DNA of 64,000 bases, from the NCBI RefSeq assembly GCF_001678945.1, contig NZ_CP015124.1:1547501-1611500 (forward strand), in the 5' to 3' direction. Within the stretch, counting starts at the first letter, position 1. Every line of letters begins with the position of its first letter. Positions 27,534-37,274 of the stretch are shown here, piece by piece. Position numbers and translations under genes: made by a program. The stretch is from Phaeobacter gallaeciensis (GTDB lineage Bacteria; Pseudomonadota; Alphaproteobacteria; Rhodobacterales; Rhodobacteraceae). The notes under the pieces are model-generated. The model was not told the DNA's origin and did no database searches. It saw nothing but the letters and a program-made list of their open reading frames with translations.

Positions 27534-28576
27534 AGGAGGCCCTCGAACGGATCCTCCGCCGCCAGATCCTCGGTCCAGCCAAAGGTATCCCAGCTGTCTT
27601 TCATATGCTCGGGCAACGGCGCGGTGACCGAGATCTGCTTTTTCGTCACCGGATGCTCAAACGCCATCCGGCGGCAATGCAAATGCAGCTTCTTGCTGAT
27701 GATACCGCCCAGTTGTGCGCCCCAACCGTCGCCCAGGTTTTCCTGACCCGAGCCGCCGTATTTGCCATCGCCGACAATCGGATGGCCGATCTCGGCCATA
27801 TGCGCGCGCAGCTGATGGGTGCGGCCGGTGACCGGCTCCATCGCCACCCAGGACGCGCGCCCCGCCACCCGGTAGAGCGTGGCATAAAAGGTATGCGCCC
27901 GCTTGGCGCCTGGCGTGCTGTCGATCTCGGAAGGGTGCACCGCAATCATTTTTTCGCCTTCGCCGCTGCGACCATGGCCGCCCGCCTTTACAAGACCAGC
28001 CTTGATTTCGCCCAGGTACGGCGTCGGAACGCCGGCAACCAGCGCCCAGTAGATCTTGCGCGTGTTGCGATGGCGGAAGGCGGCGGTCAGCGCCTGCGCG
28101 GCTGCCCGCGTTCGCGCCAGAACCAGTACACCCGAGGTATCCTTGTCCAGCCGGTGCACCAGTCGGGGCTTTTCATCATAGCCAAAGCGCAGAGCCTCGG
28201 ACAGGCCATCCACGTGTTTGGTGGTGCCACTGCCGCCCTGCACTGCCAGCCCGTGGGGCTTGTTCAGCACGATGACATCGTCGTCTTTGTAGATCACACA
28301 GGACTGGATCATCTTTGCGTCAGCATCCGAAATCCGCCGCTTTTCCGGCGTGATCGGCTGGTGATCAGCCGACGGCAGCGGCGGCACGCGCACGGACTGC
28401 CCGGCCTCAACACGGGTGCTGGCCTTGACCCGGCCACCGTCAATGCGAAGCTCACCCTTGCGGCACATCTTCTCGATGCGGCCCTGGCTGACATGCGGAA
28501 AAAGGCGCCGCAGCCAGCGGTCCACGCGCTGGTCCGCATCCTCTTCGGTGACGGTGATTGTCTGAACGCCGCTCAT
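27530..28576 (-). CDS. RluA-family 23S rRNA pseudouridine synthase (RluC-like)
   Basis: The 348-residue enzyme has an N-terminal S4 RNA-binding domain (RVDRWLRRLFPHVSQGRIEKM) and the catalytic block LVHRLDKDTSGVLVLA with the nucleophilic Asp. The combination fits RluC/RluD-type synthases. Choosing between RluC and RluD would need alignment; length and RVPP linker favour RluC. It overlaps crcB and the HAD gene by 4 nt each. Confidence 0.9.
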   Translation of the reverse strand: MSGVQTITVTEEDADQRVDRWLRRLFPHVSQGRIEKMCRKGELRIDGGRVKASTRVEAGQSVRVPPLPSADHQPITPEKRRISDADAKMIQSCVIYKDDDVIVLNKPHGLAVQGGSGTTKHVDGLSEALRFGYDEKPRLVHRLDKDTSGVLVLARTRAAAQALTAAFRHRNTRKIYWALVAGVPTPYLGEIKAGLVKAGGHGRSGEGEKMIAVHPSEIDSTPGAKRAHTFYATLYRVAGRASWVAMEPVTGRTHQLRAHMAEIGHPIVGDGKYGGSGQENLGDGWGAQLGGIISKKLHLHCRRMAFEHPVTKKQISVTAPLPEHMKDSWDTFGWTEDLAAEDPFEGLL

Positions 28577-28953
28577 GCGAAAACTCCTCTGGCGGCCATC
28601 AGGCCCAAAAACAGACCGCCAACAGACAGTCCCACAGACAGCACAATATAGAGAGCCGCCTGCCCCATTGCACCCCGTTCGATCATATTCGCCGTCTCAA
28701 GCGAGAAGGCCGAGAAGGTCGTGAAGCCACCCAGCATGCCAGTCATCACAAAGGGGCTGAGATGGGTCAGCCCCTTGTGTGCGGCGGTGACAGCAAAGAC
28801 CCCCATGATGAAGGAACCGATCACGTTGACGGTGATGATCGCCAAGGGAAAATCGCCATGGCCGAACAGTCGGACCACGCCAAGCCCGGTCAGATAGCGG
28901 CAGGCGGCCCCAAGGGCGCCGCCGAGGGCGACATATAGAACGGTGAGATACAT
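28573..28953 (-). CDS. crcB: Fluoride channel CrcB/Fluc
   Basis: The 126-residue membrane protein has four hydrophobic helices and the Fluc signatures GGALGAACRY and GGFTTFSAF. It forms a dual-topology dimeric channel that expels fluoride. It is the first gene of the crcB-rluC-HAD-atp12 chain, overlapping the next gene by 4 nt. I did not see a convincing fluoride riboswitch in the short upstream gap. Confidence 0.94.
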   Translation of the reverse strand: MYLTVLYVALGGALGAACRYLTGLGVVRLFGHGDFPLAIITVNVIGSFIMGVFAVTAAHKGLTHLSPFVMTGMLGGFTTFSAFSLETANMIERGAMGQAALYIVLSVGLSVGGLFLGLMAARGVFA

Positions 28954-29106
28954 GCGCGGTCTGTCGCGCGGCGGGCCACGGATGTCAAGTTTTCAACGCG
29001 CAAGGCGGCCAAACGCAAAATTCATGCCAACCTTCCAGTGGGTGGATGTCTTGTCAGACCTGCAGGCCCCCTTAGTTTGTCAGCCATCCACTGGGAGGAG
29101 ACCCTG

Positions 29107-30477
29107 ATGCCATCTCGCCGTTCCTTTCTCGCCAGCCTTGCCGCGCTGCCGCTTTTGCCCCGCAGTGGCTGGGCCGCGACGCCGGTTCAGCTTGCGCTGG
29201 CGCCCCTGCAGCAACAGATCGCGCCCGCGCAATACGGCAAGACAGATCTTTGGGGGGTGAACAGCAGCATGCCGGGACCGACCCTGCAGGCCCGGCAAGG
29301 GGACCGGCTGAAGGTTCAGGTCAACAACGGGCTGCCGCAAGAAACCTCGATGCACTGGCACGGCATCCGCATCGAAAACGCCATGGACGGCGTGCCGGGA
29401 CTGACGCAGGCCCCCATCGCGCCGGGCGCAGAGTTCACCTATGATTTCGCCCTGCCGGATGCCGGGACCTATTGGTACCATTCCCACGCCCAGTCGGTCG
29501 AACAGGTGGAGCGCGGCATTCAGGGCCCACTGATCGTGGCCGAACACGACGCCCCCGATGTGGATCAGGATCTTGTTCTAATGCTGGATGACATCCGCCT
29601 CATGCAGGATGCCGCGGTCGACCCGGTGTTCGATCACCCCCACGACATGTCCCACGCCGGGCGCATGGGCAATGTGATGCTGACCAACGGACAGATCGAG
29701 GCGCGCTACCCCGTGCAGCAGGGCGACCGGCTGCGCCTGCGGCTGATCAACAGCGCCAATGCCCGGATCTTTGCCCTTGGGCTGCAGGGGCTGACAGGTT
29801 GGATCATGGCCTATGATGGCATGCCTCTGACGGCGCCGGAAGAGATCCCCGACCAACTGCTGCTGGCACCCGCACAGCGGATCGACCTGATCGTCGATGT
29901 GACGGCCGACGCGGGCGAGGATGCCTTTCTGGTGCAGTTCGAACGCGATGGCGGTTACGCGCAGGCGAGCTTTCCGGTCTCAGCCGGAACCAAGAGCACC
30001 CGCAACATGCCCGCACCGCTCCCACCCAACCCGGACCATGCGATCACCCTCGGCAATGCGCGCAGTGCGACCCTGCGCATGGAGGGCGGCGCCATGGGCG
30101 GCATGCGGGCCGCTGAGTGGCAGGGAGAGACGCAAGGCATGCGCTCGCTAGCGCAGGCGGGTCAATTCTGGGCGCTGAATGGCGTGGTCGGCCGACCGAA
30201 CGCCCCGCTTGTGCGCGCGTCCATTGGCGAGACGGTCAAACTCACCATGGTCAACGACACCGCCTTTCCCCATGCGATGCATCTGCACGGCATGCATTTT
30301 GCCGAAGTCCTGCCGGGCGGCGGGCTTGGTCCCCTGCGCGATACGCTGCTGATGATGCGCGGGGAGACGCGGACCGTCGCATTCAACGCCCACAACCCCG
30401 GCAAATGGCTGCTGCATTGCCATATGCTATCGCATCACGCGGCGGGCATGGGCACCTGGGTCGAGGTCACCGCCTGA
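29107..30477 (+). CDS. Tat-exported multicopper oxidase
   Basis: The 456-residue protein begins MPSRRSFLASLAALPLL, a twin-arginine signal. Copper motifs are visible: HWHGIRI, TYWYHSHAQSVEQ, HAMHLHGMHF and WLLHCHMLSHHAAGM, covering the trinuclear and type-1 sites with an axial methionine. The set matches three-cupredoxin laccase/CueO/CopA-like oxidases; periplasmic copper detoxification or oxidation of a metal or phenol is possible. GGGAGGAG lies 8 nt before the ATG. No CueO-like Met-rich insert is obvious. It appears monocistronic and convergent with rarA. Confidence 0.92.
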   Translation: MPSRRSFLASLAALPLLPRSGWAATPVQLALAPLQQQIAPAQYGKTDLWGVNSSMPGPTLQARQGDRLKVQVNNGLPQETSMHWHGIRIENAMDGVPGLTQAPIAPGAEFTYDFALPDAGTYWYHSHAQSVEQVERGIQGPLIVAEHDAPDVDQDLVLMLDDIRLMQDAAVDPVFDHPHDMSHAGRMGNVMLTNGQIEARYPVQQGDRLRLRLINSANARIFALGLQGLTGWIMAYDGMPLTAPEEIPDQLLLAPAQRIDLIVDVTADAGEDAFLVQFERDGGYAQASFPVSAGTKSTRNMPAPLPPNPDHAITLGNARSATLRMEGGAMGGMRAAEWQGETQGMRSLAQAGQFWALNGVVGRPNAPLVRASIGETVKLTMVNDTAFPHAMHLHGMHFAEVLPGGGLGPLRDTLLMMRGETRTVAFNAHNPGKWLLHCHMLSHHAAGMGTWVEVTA

Positions 30478-30498
30478 CCTGATCCGCCCGTCACCCGG

Positions 30499-31815
30499 TC
30501 AACTGTTCCGCTGTAGCCGCAGCTTGGCAAAGAACTCGGTCCGCCGTTTCAATTCCCGTTCAAACCCGCGCTCGACGGGCTGATAGAGAACCGGGCGTTT
30601 GACGCCTTCGGGGAAATAGTTCTGCCCGGAAAAGCCATCCTCGGCATCATGATCATACTGGTAGCCCGCGCCATAGCCCTGTTCGGTCATCAGCTTAGTC
30701 GGGGCATTCATGATATGTTTCGGTGGCGGCGTGCTGCCCGTTTCCTTGGCCAACCGTCGGGCGGCCTTGTAGGCCATGTAGCCCGCGTTGGTCTTTGGCG
30801 CGAGTGCCAGATAGATCACCGCCTGCGCCAGCGCCAGCTCCCCTTCCGGGCTACCGAGCCGTTCGTAGGTCTCCCAGGCTTGCAGACAGACGGCCTGCGC
30901 CTGCGGGTCCGCCAGCGCGATATCCTCGACCGCCATCCGGGTCAGCCGCCGGGCCAGAAAACGCGGATCCTCGCCGCCCTCCAGCATGCGCGCATACCAG
31001 TAAAGCGCCGCATCGGGATCCGAGCCGCGCACGGATTTGTGCAGCGCCGAAATCAGGTTGTAATGCTCTTCGCCGGATTTGTCGTATTTCGCCGCCCGCC
31101 GCATCAGCCGGGTCGCCAACGCCTCGCGCCCGAGCGGCGACTCGACCCGCCAGGCAGAGACCTGTTCGATCAGATTGAGCAGCGCACGCCCATCGCCATC
31201 CGCCATTTCCTGCAGCGCGTCGCGCGCATCGCCGGTCAGCGGTAGCGCCCTACCCAGTTCCTTCTCGGCGCGCTGGGTCAGCAGTTCCAGATCCGCCAGC
31301 GGCAGGCGTTCCAGCACCAGCACCTGCGAGCGCGACAACAGAGCGGCGTTCAGCTCGAAGCTGGGGTTTTCGGTGGTGGCCCCGACCAGAAGGATGGTGC
31401 CATCCTCCATGTGCGGCAGGAATCCGTCCTGCTGCGCCTTGTTGAAACGGTGGATCTCATCAACGAACAGCAGCGTCCCCTGCCCGTTAGCGCGCCTGTG
31501 CTTGGCCGCCTCGAACACCTTCTTCAGATCCGGTACGCCAGTGAAGATGGCCGAGATCTGCACGAAATGCAGATCGGTTTCCTTAGCAAGAAGCCGCGCG
31601 ATGGTGGTCTTCCCCACGCCCGGCGGCCCCCAGAACACCAAAGAGGACAGCGATCCCGAGGCCAGCATGACACCCAGCGGTGCCTCCGGTCCCAGCACCT
31701 GCTGCTGGCCAATCACCTCGGACAGGGAGCGCGGGCGCAGACGGTCCGCCAGCGGCCTGTTCGGTTCTTCGCCGCCCGTGGGCTGTGGCGCGTCGCTGTC
31801 AAAAAGATCTGCCAT
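30499..31815 (-). CDS. rarA: Replication-associated recombination protein RarA (MgsA)
   Basis: The 438-residue AAA+ ATPase has Walker A GPPGVGKTT, Walker B LLFVDEIHRFNKAQQD, sensor TTENPSFELN and the C-terminal MgsA domain with YWYARMLEGGEDP. RarA acts at stalled or collapsed forks. It lies 3 nt after degQ in the same direction, so the two are probably co-transcribed. Confidence 0.95.
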   Translation of the reverse strand: MADLFDSDAPQPTGGEEPNRPLADRLRPRSLSEVIGQQQVLGPEAPLGVMLASGSLSSLVFWGPPGVGKTTIARLLAKETDLHFVQISAIFTGVPDLKKVFEAAKHRRANGQGTLLFVDEIHRFNKAQQDGFLPHMEDGTILLVGATTENPSFELNAALLSRSQVLVLERLPLADLELLTQRAEKELGRALPLTGDARDALQEMADGDGRALLNLIEQVSAWRVESPLGREALATRLMRRAAKYDKSGEEHYNLISALHKSVRGSDPDAALYWYARMLEGGEDPRFLARRLTRMAVEDIALADPQAQAVCLQAWETYERLGSPEGELALAQAVIYLALAPKTNAGYMAYKAARRLAKETGSTPPPKHIMNAPTKLMTEQGYGAGYQYDHDAEDGFSGQNYFPEGVKRPVLYQPVERGFERELKRRTEFFAKLRLQRNS

Positions 31816-31818
31816 GGA

Positions 31819-33210
31819 TCAGAGCCGGAAGCGCAGGCTGACGCGCTGCCCGCGCCGCAACAGGTCGAGAACCAACCAGCCCTGCGTGCGGCCCATCAGA
31901 TCGACCACATCCTGCGGCGCCGTGACCGCTTCGCCGTTGATCCCGAGCAGGACATCGCCCCGCTGCAGCCCTGCCCGTGCGCCATAAGGCCCCGGATCGG
32001 CGATCACCACACCTTCGGCCGTCAACGGCAATTGCAAATCCACGATGAGCCGCGGATTGATGCGCGCCACCGTCAGCCCGGGCAGTGGGCTGCGTTCGCC
32101 CAGTTGCACTGGGTCGGCCGCAGGACTGTCCGGGGCGCTGTACATCTCGACCCGCACCACTTTTTTCTCACCGCCGCGCCAGCGCGCCACGTCCGAACTG
32201 CCGCCCAGACCGGCAATGGTCATGCGGAACACCATCTCGGAGGGTGAATTTACCGGCTCGCCGTCGACCTCGGTCACCACATCGCCGACTTCAAATCCCG
32301 CCTTGGCAAAGGGGCTTTCGGGGTGGAGTTCGGAGATTAGCATGCCTTCAGGGCGTGGCATCCCCAGCGAGGCCGCCAGATCCGCATCCACCGGCTGCCC
32401 GGTCATCCCCGCCCAGGGGCGCTGAAAGCTTTCCGCGCCCGTGCGGGCCTGATGCAGGAACTCCCGCACCAGATTGGCCGGAATGGCAAAGCCGATGCCG
32501 TTGGATCCGCCCGAACGGCTAAGGATCCGTGTGTTGATCCCGATGAGCTCGCCATTCACGTCGATCAGCGCGCCGCCGGAGTTGCCGGGATTGATCGGTG
32601 CGTCGGTCTGGATGTAATAGCCAAAACCTTCTCCGGTGCCGGTGCCCGTGCGCGCCAGCCCCGAAATGATACCGCTACTGACCGTCTGCCCCACACCAAA
32701 GGGATTGCCGATGGCCAGAGCCAATTCGCCGACCTCAACCTGATCGCTGTTGCGCAGATTGAGGAACGGCAGGCCCTCTGCATCTTCAAGCCGCAGGATC
32801 GCCAGATCGCTGGCCTGATCTGCGAGGACCACGCGGGCGTCATATTCGTGCCGGTCAGTGGTCACGACGCGGATTTCCGTCGCCATGCCAACCACGTGGT
32901 AATTCGACACAACGATGCCATCCTCGGCAAGGATCACCCCCGACCCCAATGAGTTCTGCACCCGGGGGCGCGGATTGGAAAAACTGCGGAAGAAATCGTC
33001 AAAGAAGGGATCGCCCGCAAAAGGCGATGCCTGCGGCGCCTCGGTCACGATCTTGGCGTAGATATTGACCACTGCGGGGGCCGCCTGTTTCACCAGCGGC
33101 GCAAACCCAAGTGAAATCTCAGCCTGCGACTGCGGCACCCGCGTTTCGGCAGGGGCTTGCGTCCCCAAAGCAAGAGCCAGCATCAGAGCGGTCAAAACAG
33201 CGCGGATCAT
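31819..33210 (-). CDS. Periplasmic Do/DegQ-type serine protease with two PDZ domains
   Basis: The 463-residue protein has a signal peptide (MIRAVLTALMLALALGTQA) and a trypsin-like domain with His in VVSNYHVVG, Asp in SDLAILRLE and Ser in NPGNSGGALI. Two PDZ domains follow (about residues 255-345 and 385-460). This is the DegP/DegQ layout for periplasmic quality control. The gene directly follows the alpha-operon terminator and precedes rarA by 3 nt. Confidence 0.93.
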   Translation of the reverse strand: MIRAVLTALMLALALGTQAPAETRVPQSQAEISLGFAPLVKQAAPAVVNIYAKIVTEAPQASPFAGDPFFDDFFRSFSNPRPRVQNSLGSGVILAEDGIVVSNYHVVGMATEIRVVTTDRHEYDARVVLADQASDLAILRLEDAEGLPFLNLRNSDQVEVGELALAIGNPFGVGQTVSSGIISGLARTGTGTGEGFGYYIQTDAPINPGNSGGALIDVNGELIGINTRILSRSGGSNGIGFAIPANLVREFLHQARTGAESFQRPWAGMTGQPVDADLAASLGMPRPEGMLISELHPESPFAKAGFEVGDVVTEVDGEPVNSPSEMVFRMTIAGLGGSSDVARWRGGEKKVVRVEMYSAPDSPAADPVQLGERSPLPGLTVARINPRLIVDLQLPLTAEGVVIADPGPYGARAGLQRGDVLLGINGEAVTAPQDVVDLMGRTQGWLVLDLLRRGQRVSLRFRL

Positions 33211-33322
33211 ATCGCCTCCATTCCTCGGTCAGAACAGGATATGCGGAGGCTGGCGGCGGAATGCAAGCGCAGCAACGGCGCCAGTCGCGGTCCCCTGCCG
33301 GACCGGCACGCGAGGACAGAAA

Positions 33323-33356
33323 TGAAAAAGCCCCTGCAGGCACAGCTGCAGGGGCC
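33323..33356 (-). terminator. Intrinsic terminator after rplQ (end of alpha unit)
   Basis: GCCCCTGCAG (33330-33339) pairs with CTGCAGGGGC (33346-33355); on the minus strand the stem is followed by TTTTTC. It lies about 30 nt after the rplQ stop. Confidence 0.88.
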
Positions 33357-33387
33357 AGAATGACAGACCATTGTGGCCTGTAATTTA

Positions 33388-33813
33388 TTATTCGTCGTCG
33401 GCAGCCGCTTCGGCTTCGGCAACGCGCGCCTTGTCGGCAGCGCCCTTGGCATTTACGTCGCGATCAACGAATTCGATGATCGCCATCGGCGCCATGTCGC
33501 CATAACGGAAGCCGGCTTTCAGGATACGGACGTAACCGCCCTGACGATCCTTGTAGCGCGGGCCCAGAACGTCGAACAGTTTCGACACATACTGGTCTTC
33601 CTTCAGACGCGAGGCGGCGTTCCGGCGGGAGTGCAGGTCGCCTTTTTTCGCCAGCGTGATCAGTTTTTCAACGATCGGACGCAGTTCTTTTGCCTTGGGC
33701 AGAGTGGTTTTGATCTGCTCATGCTCGATGAGCGAGCCAGCCATGTTTGCAAACAGAGCCTTGCGGTGCTCATGGGTGCGGTTCAGGCGGCGATATCCAC
33801 GTGCGTGACGCAT
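33388..33813 (-). CDS. rplQ: 50S ribosomal protein L17
   Basis: The 141-residue protein starts [17 protein letters not shown] and contains the conserved [20 protein letters not shown] block. The C-terminal tail (about 20 residues, alanine/acidic-rich) extends beyond the E. coli length, as often in alphaproteobacteria. It is the last gene of rpsM-rpsK-rpoA-rplQ and is followed by a terminator. A 139-nt spacer with two hairpins separates it from rpoA. Confidence 0.97.
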   Translation of the reverse strand: MRHARGYRRLNRTHEHRKALFANMAGSLIEHEQIKTTLPKAKELRPIVEKLITLAKKGDLHSRRNAASRLKEDQYVSKLFDVLGPRYKDRQGGYVRILKAGFRYGDMAPMAIIEFVDRDVNAKGAADKARVAEAEAAADDE

Positions 33814-33899
33814 TTTCTAGTTCCTTCTAAAGGTTTTGCTTTGTCTGTCAGCCGATGCGTGTCAGCTGCTCTCCTTGGGGCGGGTTTGCCCTGATTGTC

Positions 33900-33946
33900 C
33901 CCACCAACGTGGGCATTTGTAGTTGGGGAGGACTTACGCCCTCCCC
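33900..33946 (-). other. Two hairpins in the rpoA-rplQ spacer
   Basis: CCCAC/GTGGG (33900-33913) and GGGGAGG/CCTCCCC (33925-33946, 8-nt loop) are both perfect stems just after the rpoA stop. Neither has a T run. They may stabilise or pause the message and adjust the L17 to alpha-subunit ratio. Confidence 0.45.
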
Positions 33947-33952
33947 TTATTC

Positions 33953-34969
33953 TCAGAACGAATCTTCGAATTTCTTGGCCAGATCTTCGATGTTGTCCGG
34001 CGGCCAGTCCTCGACATCCATGCCAAGATGCAGGCCCATGCCCGACAGCACTTCTTTGATCTCGTTCAGCGACTTGCGGCCGAAGTTCGGCGTACGCAGC
34101 ATCTCTGCTTCGGTCTTCTGGATCAGATCGCCGATGTAAACGATGTTGTCGTTCTTCAGGCAGTTTGCCGAACGCACGGAAAGCTCCAGCTCGTCCACTT
34201 TCTTCAGCAGAAGCGGGTTGAACTCGAGACCATCGTCCTCGTCCTGGCGGCCAGCCGATTCCGGCTCGTCGAAGTTGACGAAGATCGACAGTTGGTCCTG
34301 CAGGATGCGCGCAGCATAGGCCACGGCGTCGTCCGGCGTAACGGAACCATCGGTTTCAACCTTCATGGTCAGCTTGTCATAGTCCAGAACCTGACCTTCA
34401 CGGGTCGGCTGAACGTCGTAGGAGACCTTTTTCACCGGCGAGTAGATCGCATCAATCGGGATCAGACCGATGGGTGCGTCTTCCGGTTTGTTCTTCTCTG
34501 CCGAAACGTAGCCTTTACCGGTGTTGACGGTCAGTTCCATGAACAGGTCCGCACCATCGTCGAGGTGGCAGATCACGTGATCACGGTTCAGAACTTCGAT
34601 ACCGGCGCTTTCCGAGATATCACCAGCGGTGACAACTGCGGGGCCTTTGGCATTGATCGACAGGCGCTTGGGGCCTTCGACTTCCATGCGCAGCGACACA
34701 CCTTTGAGGTTCAGGATGATGTCGGTGACATCTTCGCGAACGCCGGCGACGCTGGAGAATTCGTGCAGAACATTGTCGATCTGAACGCTGGTGATGGCCG
34801 CGCCTTGCAGCGAGCTCATCAGGACGCGGCGCAGTGCGTTGCCCAGTGTCAGACCAAAACCACGCTCAAGCGGCTCTGCAACGATGGTTGCCTGCCGTGC
34901 GGGGTCATTGCCCGGCTTCACGTCAAGCTGTGTCGGCTTGATCAGTTCTGCCCAATTTTTATGGATCAT
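33953..34969 (-). CDS. rpoA: RNA polymerase alpha subunit
   Basis: The 338-residue protein starts [17 protein letters not shown] (ATG 34969, AGGGACTG upstream). The N-terminal dimerisation domain has the [18 protein letters not shown] block. The C-terminal domain carries the [19 protein letters not shown] and [14 protein letters not shown] helices that contact UP elements and activators. The longer open frame upstream is not conserved. Genes rpsK and rpsM precede it; rpsD, often present before rpoA in other phyla, is absent. Confidence 0.98.
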   Translation of the reverse strand: MIHKNWAELIKPTQLDVKPGNDPARQATIVAEPLERGFGLTLGNALRRVLMSSLQGAAITSVQIDNVLHEFSSVAGVREDVTDIILNLKGVSLRMEVEGPKRLSINAKGPAVVTAGDISESAGIEVLNRDHVICHLDDGADLFMELTVNTGKGYVSAEKNKPEDAPIGLIPIDAIYSPVKKVSYDVQPTREGQVLDYDKLTMKVETDGSVTPDDAVAYAARILQDQLSIFVNFDEPESAGRQDEDDGLEFNPLLLKKVDELELSVRSANCLKNDNIVYIGDLIQKTEAEMLRTPNFGRKSLNEIKEVLSGMGLHLGMDVEDWPPDNIEDLAKKFEDSF

Positions 34970-35084
34970 GCAGTCCCTCCATTCCTGTCCGTACCCCATG
35001 TCCGAAGGTGCAGACGCCCGAGGTTTAAAATGACGTACTGGGGCCCGACAAATCAAGCGGGGCCCCAGCGAAAGTCGTAAATAA

Positions 35085-35474
35085 TTAGACGCGGCGGCGC
35101 TTTGGCGGGCGGCAGCCGTTGTGCGCGATCGGGGTCACGTCACGGATCGAGGTGATGTTGAACCCGATTGCGGCCAGGGCGCGCAGTGCGGATTCACGAC
35201 CCGAACCGGGGCCCTGAACTTCGACTTCGAGGGTTTTAACACCGTGATCCTGAGCTTTCTTGCCTGCATCTTCTGCAGCCATCTGCGCCGCATAGGGCGT
35301 GGACTTACGGGAGCCCTTGAAGCCCATGGTGCCAGCGGAGGACCAGGAAATCGCGTTACCCTGAACGTCAGAGATCAGGATTTTGGTGTTGTTGAACGAA
35401 GAGTTCACATGTGCAACGCCGGTGGCGATGTTCTTGCGCTCTTTACGCTTCGTGCGGGATTTATCGCGTGCCAT
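35085..35474 (-). CDS. rpsK: 30S ribosomal protein S11
   Basis: The 129-residue protein has the S11 core [19 protein letters not shown] and ends [11 protein letters not shown]. It is part of the 30S platform near the mRNA exit. It is 15 nt from rpsM and 115 nt before rpoA. Length is standard, no anomaly. Confidence 0.98.
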   Translation of the reverse strand: MARDKSRTKRKERKNIATGVAHVNSSFNNTKILISDVQGNAISWSSAGTMGFKGSRKSTPYAAQMAAEDAGKKAQDHGVKTLEVEVQGPGSGRESALRALAAIGFNITSIRDVTPIAHNGCRPPKRRRV

Positions 35475-35489
35475 TGATCAAACCCTCCC

Positions 35490-35858
35490 TTACTTCTTCT
35501 TACCAGCGATGGCCTTTGCGGGGCCTTTGCGGGTGCGAGCGTTGGTGTGGGTCCGCTGACCGCGAACGGGCAGGTTACGACGGTGGCGCAGGCCACGGTA
35601 GCTACCCAGGTCCATCAGACGCTTGATGTTCATGGTCACTTCACGACGCAGGTCACCTTCAACGGTGTAGTTTGCGTCGATGTGCTCACGGATGGCCAGA
35701 ACTTCGGAGTCGGACAGCTCGTTGACGCGACGGGTTGCGTCGATGCCAACGGCTTCACAGATGGCTTTCGCCGAAGTGTTGCCGATTCCGGTGATATAGG
35801 TGAGGGCGATGGGGACCCGTTTGGCAGTCGGGATGTTTACGCCGGCAATACGTGCCAC
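35490..35858 (-). CDS. rpsM: 30S ribosomal protein S13
   Basis: The 122-residue protein starts [15 protein letters not shown] and shows the helix-two-turn-helix region [18 protein letters not shown] and the basic tail [16 protein letters not shown]13 contacts tRNA at the P site and the 50S head bridge. GGAAAGTGACACG precedes the ATG. It is the first gene of the alpha unit here, separated from adk by a small secreted-protein gene. Confidence 0.98.
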   Translation of the reverse strand: MARIAGVNIPTAKRVPIALTYITGIGNTSAKAICEAVGIDATRRVNELSDSEVLAIREHIDANYTVEGDLRREVTMNIKRLMDLGSYRGLRHRRNLPVRGQRTHTNARTRKGPAKAIAGKKK

Positions 35859-36013
35859 GTGTCACTTTCCTTTTCGTTGCGGTTCCGTAACTCCAGAACC
35901 TTTTTTCACAACACCTGATGACGCCCCGAGAGGCTTTTCATCAGATAATGTATCGAGGTACTCACGCGGCACGGAATCGGGCCGCCTGGATTGATTCCCA
36001 AGAGGGATGGGCT

Positions 36014-36042
36014 TCCCTATTGAGAATTCCGCATGTCGTCAA
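36014..36042 (-). promoter_or_regulatory. Candidate promoter of rpsM-rpsK-rpoA-rplQ
   Basis: Minus-strand TTGACG (36037-36042), a 17-nt spacer and TAGGGA (36014-36019) stand about 160 nt upstream of rpsM. The -35 is good and the -10 poor, so this is tentative. A promoter is required here because a terminator follows adk. Confidence 0.32.
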
Positions 36043-36124
36043 CCCGGCGCCCGGCGGAAACGTCAAAGTTTATGGGCCCAGGGGCAACATCCTCCCACAT
36101 CGCCTGCATCCTGCCCGGACGACG

Positions 36125-36523
36125 TCAATCGGTGCAGGAATAAAACCGCGTCGTGTATTCGTTGCTGTCGAACAGTGCGATCTCCCCCGGGGCTTCTTCA
36201 GTCATCACGAAGGTAAACAAGGTTGGCATGAAAACCGGCCCGGGCGTCTGGCAATGCCCCACATGGGTCGTGACCTGATAGCCGTCCCAATGATACTGCA
36301 GATCCGGCTCGAAGCTGCAGAAATACTCCATTGAGCTGAAGCCGTCCTCCTCCAGGATCAGCCCACCGTCATTGGCAAAATCCATCAGCTGGTCCTGCTC
36401 CTCCGCGTTTGTCGGGCAGGCGGCGGGATCATTGACGAAATACCGTTCGGCAAATCCGGGGGACGTCGTCGCCATACAGAGAACAGCCGCGGCATTGATC
36501 ACGGAACGGGTGGGAGACGTCAT
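36125..36523 (-). CDS. Small secreted cysteine-containing protein, unknown function
   Basis: The 132-residue product starts MTSPTRSVINAAAVLCMATTSPGFA, a likely signal peptide. The mature part has four to five cysteines (ACPTNAEEQ, YFCSFEP, HCQTPGP, YSCTD), suggesting disulfides in the periplasm. AAGGACC lies at good distance before the ATG at 36523. I recognise no family. It lies between the adk terminator and the rpsM promoter region on the same strand as the ribosomal genes, so it separates the spc and alpha units. Confidence 0.75.
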   Translation of the reverse strand: MTSPTRSVINAAAVLCMATTSPGFAERYFVNDPAACPTNAEEQDQLMDFANDGGLILEEDGFSSMEYFCSFEPDLQYHWDGYQVTTHVGHCQTPGPVFMPTLFTFVMTEEAPGEIALFDSNEYTTRFYSCTD

Positions 36524-36581
36524 TGGCAAGGTCCTTTTAAAAGATCCGCCCATCCTTCCCTGCTCGCCTTACCAAAACGAA

Positions 36582-36611
36582 AAGAGCCGGGACAAGCCCG
36601 GCTCTTTTTTC
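36582..36611 (-). terminator. Intrinsic terminator after adk
   Basis: AGAGCCGGG and CCCGGCTCT form a 9-bp stem with loop ACAAG; on the minus strand TTTTCG follows, and T runs flank both sides, so it may also work in the other direction. It lies about 20 nt after the adk stop and ends the rplO-secY-adk unit. Confidence 0.88.
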
Positions 36612-36632
36612 ATTCTGTACCGACTTTTCAGA

Positions 36633-37274
36633 TCAGTCGAGAACCTTGGCGATAGAGGCCTGAACCTCGTCGATGGATGCCAGACCGTCGATCTTGTTCA
36701 GCTTGCCCTTGGCATAATAGTAGCCGATCAGCGGCGAGGTCTTCTTGTAGTATTCCATCAGACGGGTCTTGAGGCTTTCCTCGTTGTCGTCCGCGCGCCG
36801 CTTGATGTTGCTGCTGCCGCAGTTGGCGCATTTGCCATCGGCGGGCCAGGGTTTGGTTTCATCGTGGTAGACTTCACCACAATCGCCGCAGGTCGACCGG
36901 CCGGTAATCCGCGCCACCAGCGCTGCATCGTCCACCGCCATTTCAACAACGGCGTCCAGGCTCTGCCCCATCTCGGCCAACAGGTCGGTCAGGGCATCTG
37001 CCTGCCCCAGCGTGCGCGGGAAGCCGTCAAAGATGAAACCACCCTCGGCGCCTTCGGCAATCTTTTCGCGGATCAGACCAATTACGATCTCATCCGTGAC
37101 CAGCTCACCGCGGGCGATGACCTCGGCCACCTTCTTGCCCATCTCGCTGCCGCTAGCCTGCGCATCGCGCAGCATGTCGCCAGTGCTGAGCTGTACCATG
37201 CCCCGGGTTTCGACCAGATGACGGGCCTGCGTGCCCTTACCCGCGCCCGGCGGGCCCAAAAGAATAATATTCAT
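36633..37274 (-). CDS. adk: Adenylate kinase with zinc-type LID
   Basis: The 213-residue enzyme has the P-loop [10 protein letters not shown] and the core [12 protein letters not shown]. The LID contains two CxxC pairs, CGDC and CANC, the four-cysteine metal-binding form known from Gram-positives and Paracoccus rather than the hydrogen-bond LID of E. coli. It interconverts ATP+AMP and 2 ADP. It overlaps secY by 4 nt. Confidence 0.97.
   Translation of the reverse strand: MNIILLGPPGAGKGTQARHLVETRGMVQLSTGDMLRDAQASGSEMGKKVAEVIARGELVTDEIVIGLIREKIAEGAEGGFIFDGFPRTLGQADALTDLLAEMGQSLDAVVEMAVDDAALVARITGRSTCGDCGEVYHDETKPWPADGKCANCGSSNIKRRADDNEESLKTRLMEYYKKTSPLIGYYYAKGKLNKIDGLASIDEVQASIAKVLD

Noticed and set aside
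28954-29106. Fluoride riboswitch upstream of crcB
   Set aside because: I could not recognise the conserved pseudoknot elements in the short gap between crcB and the oxidase gene.
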